Part shown: positions 59,706-64,000 of the stretch, one piece after another | How the letters are laid out: each line of letters begins with the position of its first letter | Numbering within the stretch: the first letter of the stretch is position 1 | Origin: Galerina marginata | Lineage: Eukaryota > Basidiomycota > Agaricomycetes > Agaricales > Galerinaceae | Reading direction: 5' to 3' | DNA length: 64,000 nucleotides | NCBI GenBank assembly: GCA_023014335.1 | Contig: JAECYW010000020.1 | Location: 930,001-994,000 of the forward strand | Position numbers and translations under genes: made by a program | Notes under the pieces: model-generated | Told to the model about the DNA's origin: nothing | The model's input: only the letters and a program-made list of their open reading frames with translations | The model's database searches: none

Positions 59706-60983
59706 AACGAGTAGATGCGAAAGTACACTTAAAGAATGAATATTCACGTAGGCGCGATGTAATATTTGAAGTAGCAAGCCGACCAGGATTTGAAAAGCTA
59801 GGAGTTCCCCCAGTTCTTACCATAAACTCTGTCGGTGAAAGTGGACAATACATGACTGTCGATACCTCACTGCAGTGACCGGGTCACCGCACTGCCTTAT
59901 TTCCAATTAAGAACGGGTTGGTATGAGCCTCTGAGGACCCACGTTCCTGAGAAAGTGAAGAATATTAATAGGAGAAACAGATATACTCTATGACACCCAA
60001 ATATTATTTTTACTGGACAGAAAAGGCGCCAGGAAAACCATCTTAAATTGTACGAAGGGAAGGTAAAGGTGAAGGTGCAGCTGGATGAACGGGACTGCCG
60101 TCGTCCAGTGTTGTCGATAGAAAAGTCAAAATGAGTAGAAAAAGAACTGACCATACTATTAATGCGAGATTCGAAACACCAATCTCTGTCACATAACTCG
60201 ATTATCCACACTGTTTGTCAGATAGCGCAGTCGAGTTCTGATGAGAATTTTTCTTCCACGCGGGCACGCCGCTATTTATATCGGGAAAGTAACCTTGCCA
60301 TAACCAAGATTACAAACCACAAGCCATGGACAAGTTGAGGCGAACTAATGACATCAGCGTGGAGAGTGGAAGTAAATAATTGGCGAACGAGATAAAATTT
60401 CGGTTGGGCGGTAGTTGGGGAAAGCTGAATTCCAAGTAAGAGGATAGCTTGCCCTGGATAAACATTTTTCCAACAGCAGGAAATGTAGAACCAACGGGCT
60501 TCACGGATGGCTAAGAAACATTCTGAGCTTAAACTGTACCAACCTTACTATTTTGGTTCCACAAGAAGGAATGAGTTCGCTATCAATCGACGATTCGAAG
60601 TTGGTCCAGGGTAATTCATTAAGGTTCATTGTGATCGACTGACTCGATGCTGCAGAACTCATGCAAAATCACTCAAATAAGAGGCACTCAAAAATCTCTC
60701 CTCGTTTGGTCATTCAATGTCAAAGCCAATCTAGTAACTTATTTCTCGCTATCAGAACTTAGCTCACGTACCGCCCATTTCCATAATCGTTCGACATCAG
60801 TATAGAATACTCGTTGAGCACTGAATTAGATAGATGTTCCCGCACTGAAGGAATGGAACATCAACCAACGGCCATAGGCCGAGCAGATTTGGAGCCTTTA
60901 TTCCAACCTGGCACGTCAGCGTGGGCTCTTATCTTTAATTCCCCTCCAAGAGTTGTATTTACAATTGTGGAGGCACGGACGAG
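59706..60983. other. Intergenic, no supported gene
   Basis: AT-rich with short frames only. The right end is promoter of the gene at 61119. Confidence 0.4.
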
Positions 60984-60990
60984 TATAAAG
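60984..60990 (+). promoter_or_regulatory. TATA box of the repeat-peptide precursor gene
   Basis: tataaag, 135 bp before the ATG at 61119, followed by a pyrimidine-rich leader (cttcccttctacgcttcc). Confidence 0.55.
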
Positions 60991-61118
60991 GCAACCCTGT
61001 TCTTCCCTTCTACGCTTCCACACACTCATACTACCGAACCTGGTCTGAGTTTACTGTCTATCCCGTTGATTGTCACCATCCTCGATAAAATTCCCCTCGT
61101 ACACTCGCCTTTGAGATA

Positions 61119-61544
61119 ATGAAGTTCAACACGTTCTTCGTAGCATTGTGCTTCATTGGAGTCTCTTCTGTTTCTTCTGTTCCGATTGGAGAAGTCTCTC
61201 TAAATACAGTGAGCTTTCGACCTATTTTTTTGCCCTAGAAACGACTGGCTCATGATAATCTACGTATCACCAGGTGTCTCGCCGCGGAGGCGTCGGGGAG
61301 GTATGAATTTACACTAATATGCATATACAGTAACTGAAACGTTTCACAGCCTGGCCCTGGCGTTGGGCCACACCCTATATTCGACAGGAGTCCTAATCCC
61401 CAAGACGTTCCTGGCCCTGGCGTTGGGCCGCACCGCCCTATATTCGACAGGAGTCCCGTTGCCCCCCCAGGCGGCGCCCCAACAGGCATCCCTGGCGGCC
61501 CAGGCCGTCTCCCGCGTGCTGTCAACGAATTTATGCCTCTCTAG
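61119..61544 (+). CDS. Secreted Pro/Gly-rich repeat-peptide precursor, three exons, 103 aa
   Basis: Exons 61119-61208, 61274-61300 and 61350-61544 (stop tag 61542-61544), introns of 65 and 49 nt. Residues 1-20 are a signal peptide (MKFNTFFVALCFIGVSSVSS). A short linker ends in SRR at about residues 32-34, a dibasic site suitable for kexin. Then two near-identical repeats follow: PGPGVGPHPIFDRSP and PGPGVGPHRPIFDRSP, separated by NPQDV. A Pro/Gly tail ends EFMPL. The antisense strand is also open here because of the GC-rich repeats, but signal peptide, splice sites and TATA favour this strand. The layout resembles fungal kexin-processed repeat proteins, including RiPP precursors. That role is inferred, not shown. 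Confidence 0.68.
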
Positions 61545-61782
61545 GTCAATCCGTCCAATAGTGTGAATCTTGAGGTTAGTCTTATTTCATCCCCACTGCC
61601 ATTGTACGCCTCTCATGCCCACACGAAGTCCCGAGATCCAAGGTGTGGCGGCGAAGTTCTCTGGATTGCGCTGTATAGTTATTCCGCAGCTACCTGCCAC
61701 TTGTGACCTTTATATAATGATCTCCCTTGTTACATATCCGAGCTATTCAACTACCCGCAGGCTATAAGCCATGCCCTTCGCT
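61545..61782. other. Intergenic between convergent genes
   Basis: 3' ends of the precursor gene (plus) and the galectin gene (minus) face each other here. No further feature is seen. Confidence 0.4.
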
Positions 61783-62439
61783 TTAAGCAGAGCCTGGGAC
61801 AAGAGCAGCAAAGCTGTTGTAAGTTTGCGCAGCGATGGTGTCTGAGAACATGGACGTTTGGCCAATGTCCACGTTATACGAGACTGCAGTGACATTTCCT
61901 TTAAGTTGCTTGTTGTAGTAACTCTTCGTGCGCCCGTTTGTAAGAACCTGGTAGCGATCCCCATGGTCGAATACCGTGACAGTATAGTTCTGACCAATGA
62001 AGCTACCGGTGAGGTTGACCCGGCTCTCGTTAAGCCACTCGCCGTGAGCTGGACGCGAGTTAAGAACGATGACGTTTTCGAGGAGGCGAAAACTTATGTG
62101 TAGGATGATGTCCCCGCCAGACCCGAGCAAGTCGATCCATGTCGATGCGGTGGTGGGGTCGAGGTTCAGAATGGAAGATCTAAACATGACGATCCCGTCC
62201 GTTTTAACAGGTTCGTCGAAATTGATTGTTCTGCTGAGAGGGATTTGGTAGAAGCCGACGGACGGAGCAATTCTCCCAGGCGATTGGATTTCTACCAAGA
62301 GTTGACTACTTATCCGTGAATGATATTGCTAGAACACACCATTTCTTTCGCTTGTACCCGGAAAGTGAGCATGGAAATCACCTGTCACTGCCGTGAAGAA
62401 CCCCCCGCCGATGGATGTGGATCGAGAGCCCGAAAACAT
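61783..62439 (-). CDS. Fungal galectin, two exons, about 198 aa
   Basis: Exon 2 (62328-61783) encodes a galectin fold: HISFR at 94-98, IVLN ending at N107, then W115, E118 and R120 (GEWLNESR), and YTVTVFDHGDRYQVL. These match the His, Arg, Asn, Trp, Glu, Arg sugar-binding set of galectins, with Ser replacing the usual Asn in HxNxR. Exon 1 (62439-62389) joined through a 60-nt intron gives an ATG start and a Gly-rich N-terminus (SIGGGFFTA). This N-terminus is longer than in Coprinopsis CGL-type galectins (about 150 aa), so the start is less sure. No signal peptide, as is usual for galectins, which leave by a non-classical route. Mushroom galectins bind beta-galactosides or chitooligosaccharides and are linked to fruiting and defence. 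Confidence 0.85.
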
Positions 62440-64000
62440 TGCAGTCGAGCAGCAGTAAATAGATGACAGAACTCAGTACACCTTGCGGTGTTGTTATCGA
62501 TTGTTATACCTTAATCGATGATCTGCGATTAATGTTACTGGAAATGGCCCGAGGTTAATATGTTCCCATGCTCTCGTCGACTGGAGCAAAAGCTCAATTG
62601 GGGTATGAAAATCAACTTCTATTTTTGGCCTATTTCGCGGCCATTCTAGTTGGAATTCACGCGAATTGACTGTTTCCTAGTCAGCCTACGCCTATATATA
62701 TCGACTTTGGCGGGAAGTCCTGATCCTGAGGTTAGCTTGCCAGTAATAAAGGTGTCTTGAACAGCTGCGAGTTTAAGCCAATCGAAGACCGCAGGTAAAG
62801 AAACCCGAGATAGAGAAGACCCAGTCAAACGATGAAAAAAATAACGCCAGGCTCTCCCATATGTACCGCTGTCGCACGTTGAAAAGGCAACGACATGTAT
62901 TCAGCGGGTTGACGCTCTCGTATACACAACTGACCGCTTCAGCATCGGACTCAGCAGTCCAAGTATACTTGTTAGCTCCTTGGCTGCCCGATTCTGGTTG
63001 GATTGAGCGGGGTATGGACAGAGTGACAAAAACATAGGTCAAACATGAAAGAAAGTAAGCCAAAACTCACGGGACGGATTGAACGGAAGAATTGTAGCGT
63101 GTTTTCCCAATTGTAACACTATTCAGGGCCAAAAACTTATCAGAGAGCAGTCAGTTCTGTTGGTGATAGATGCAGATGGAGCGTGCCCTGAATGCTTGGC
63201 GCGGGAGCTTAAGCCGTACGGTAGGAGGGAAATCGCGCTCTCTTCCAGCAACAAAAACGACTTTGTTATATGTAAGGTCGAGCCAGGTCAAGGCCACCAT
63301 ATCAATGGAGAAATCGGTCGAGAATCCCCCATATCAACCACAAGAAGTCGGAACGCCTGTTCGAAATTAACACCAGACACGCTTACCTGGTGGCCCACAA
63401 ACAGCCAAACAAGACTGGCTTCAAACAAGAGCCGCTGGTACTTGTGGGTGCTCAGTATCGTTTCTTAAACAAGCAGGTACGGCGAATAACATCGAGCATT
63501 CAAGCAAAGATCGGCTCGTCGACGTCGTCGAGGAGGCTGCCTGCGGAGATTGCCAATGGGCCTGTCGATGGACGAATCGTATCCGTTTTACGATCTTTTC
63601 CAGAGGGTGCACGGAGCCATAAGGTGTCCTGAAGAGAACAGCGAGAATGCCGTAGAGGAGAACGTTGTCCGCGCTGGTCGATGTAGGAGATGTCGAGCGC
63701 GCTGTTGATGGCAGCGATCAAGAGATATCGTAAGCACGGTTCCCACAAGCTATTTTTAGCAAAGATGTCTTTGCTCCTGACTTTCCTTCAGGTTTTCCTT
63801 CGTCCCTTCCATCACGGGCTCTGGAGAAAGTGGACGTCTCAGGTTCTACATCGCAGTCGTTTTCAAATGTGGCTACGCCCCCGCCTCCTGGCTACACAAC
63901 CGCCTTCGCTTCCTGGTGTCCGCCTGTTGTCTCGAAGCCACCTCGGCTCATCTGATAAGCTACACGCAGGATCAGTGTAGGAATGATCTCGCCACAACGT
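62440..64000. other. Right edge, no confident gene
   Basis: Minus-strand frame 63063-62773 and plus-strand frames at 63079-63632 and 63690-63980 stay open for 65-130 codons. They show no recognised domain or coherent splicing. A gene running past the window edge at 63.7-64.0 kb cannot be excluded. Confidence 0.3.

Noticed and set aside
61250..61525. Minus-strand open frame rich in Gly/Pro opposite the repeat-peptide gene
   Set aside because: It is the mirror of the GC-rich repeats. The plus strand has signal peptide, TATA and good introns.

Overview
This window looks like an accessory, repeat-rich stretch of an Agaricomycete (mushroom-forming basidiomycete) nuclear genome. Genes are split by many short GT-AG introns of about 45-65 nt. 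The protein families are typical of mushrooms: DUF6534-like membrane proteins, a UstYa/DUF3328 protein, MYND zinc fingers, a fungal galectin and small secreted proteins. Promoters are short with TATA boxes, and several transposon classes are present. No tRNA, rRNA, CRISPR or bacterial-type feature was seen. All exon joins were worked out by hand from splice signals and reading-frame continuity.

Left part (1-24 kb): a nine-exon gene (719-6436) joins a Ulp1-type cysteine protease to a DDE transposase. Next come a dispersed repeat, a complete MYND zinc-finger gene (7299-8023), a decayed transposon-associated gene (about 9.0-9.8 kb, minus), and a short three-exon gene (11362-11840). A Cys-rich gene with broken frame (13878-14673) and a Crypton-type tyrosine-recombinase element (15.07-17.38 kb, minus; frameshift and stop codons) follow. 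A ten-unit tandem array of about 158 bp lies at 17.8-19.35 kb, and a diverged segmental duplication at 20.3-21.0 kb.

Middle part (25-42 kb): a UstYa-like oxidase gene (25315-26343), then two DUF6534-like multi-pass membrane protein genes about 4.79 kb apart in a direct duplication (27888-29708 and 32681-34496), with a 393-bp tandem repeat between them. After these come three genes for secreted or surface proteins (35704-35930, 38414-39150, 41146-41934) and one hypothetical membrane protein.

Right part (42-64 kb): an array of four paralogous MYND zinc-finger genes (44480, 46862, 50983, 56372), all on the plus strand, with the same MYND intron positions and a similar proximal promoter. The second copy carries an in-frame stop. 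The first two copies and the last two copies form separate pairs, and the last pair sits in a block of about 5.4 kb repeated almost whole. The orphan C-lobe of a protein kinase lies in the array. Near the end are a signal-peptide-bearing Pro/Gly-rich precursor with two near-identical internal repeats (61119-61544) and a galectin gene on the opposite strand (61783-62439).

No pathway-like operon exists here. The logic is gene-family expansion by local duplication together with transposon debris. The observations most worth following are the repeat-peptide precursor, the MYND array, the Ulp1-transposase fusion and the 158-bp array whose units each carry a splice-donor-like sequence on the minus strand.
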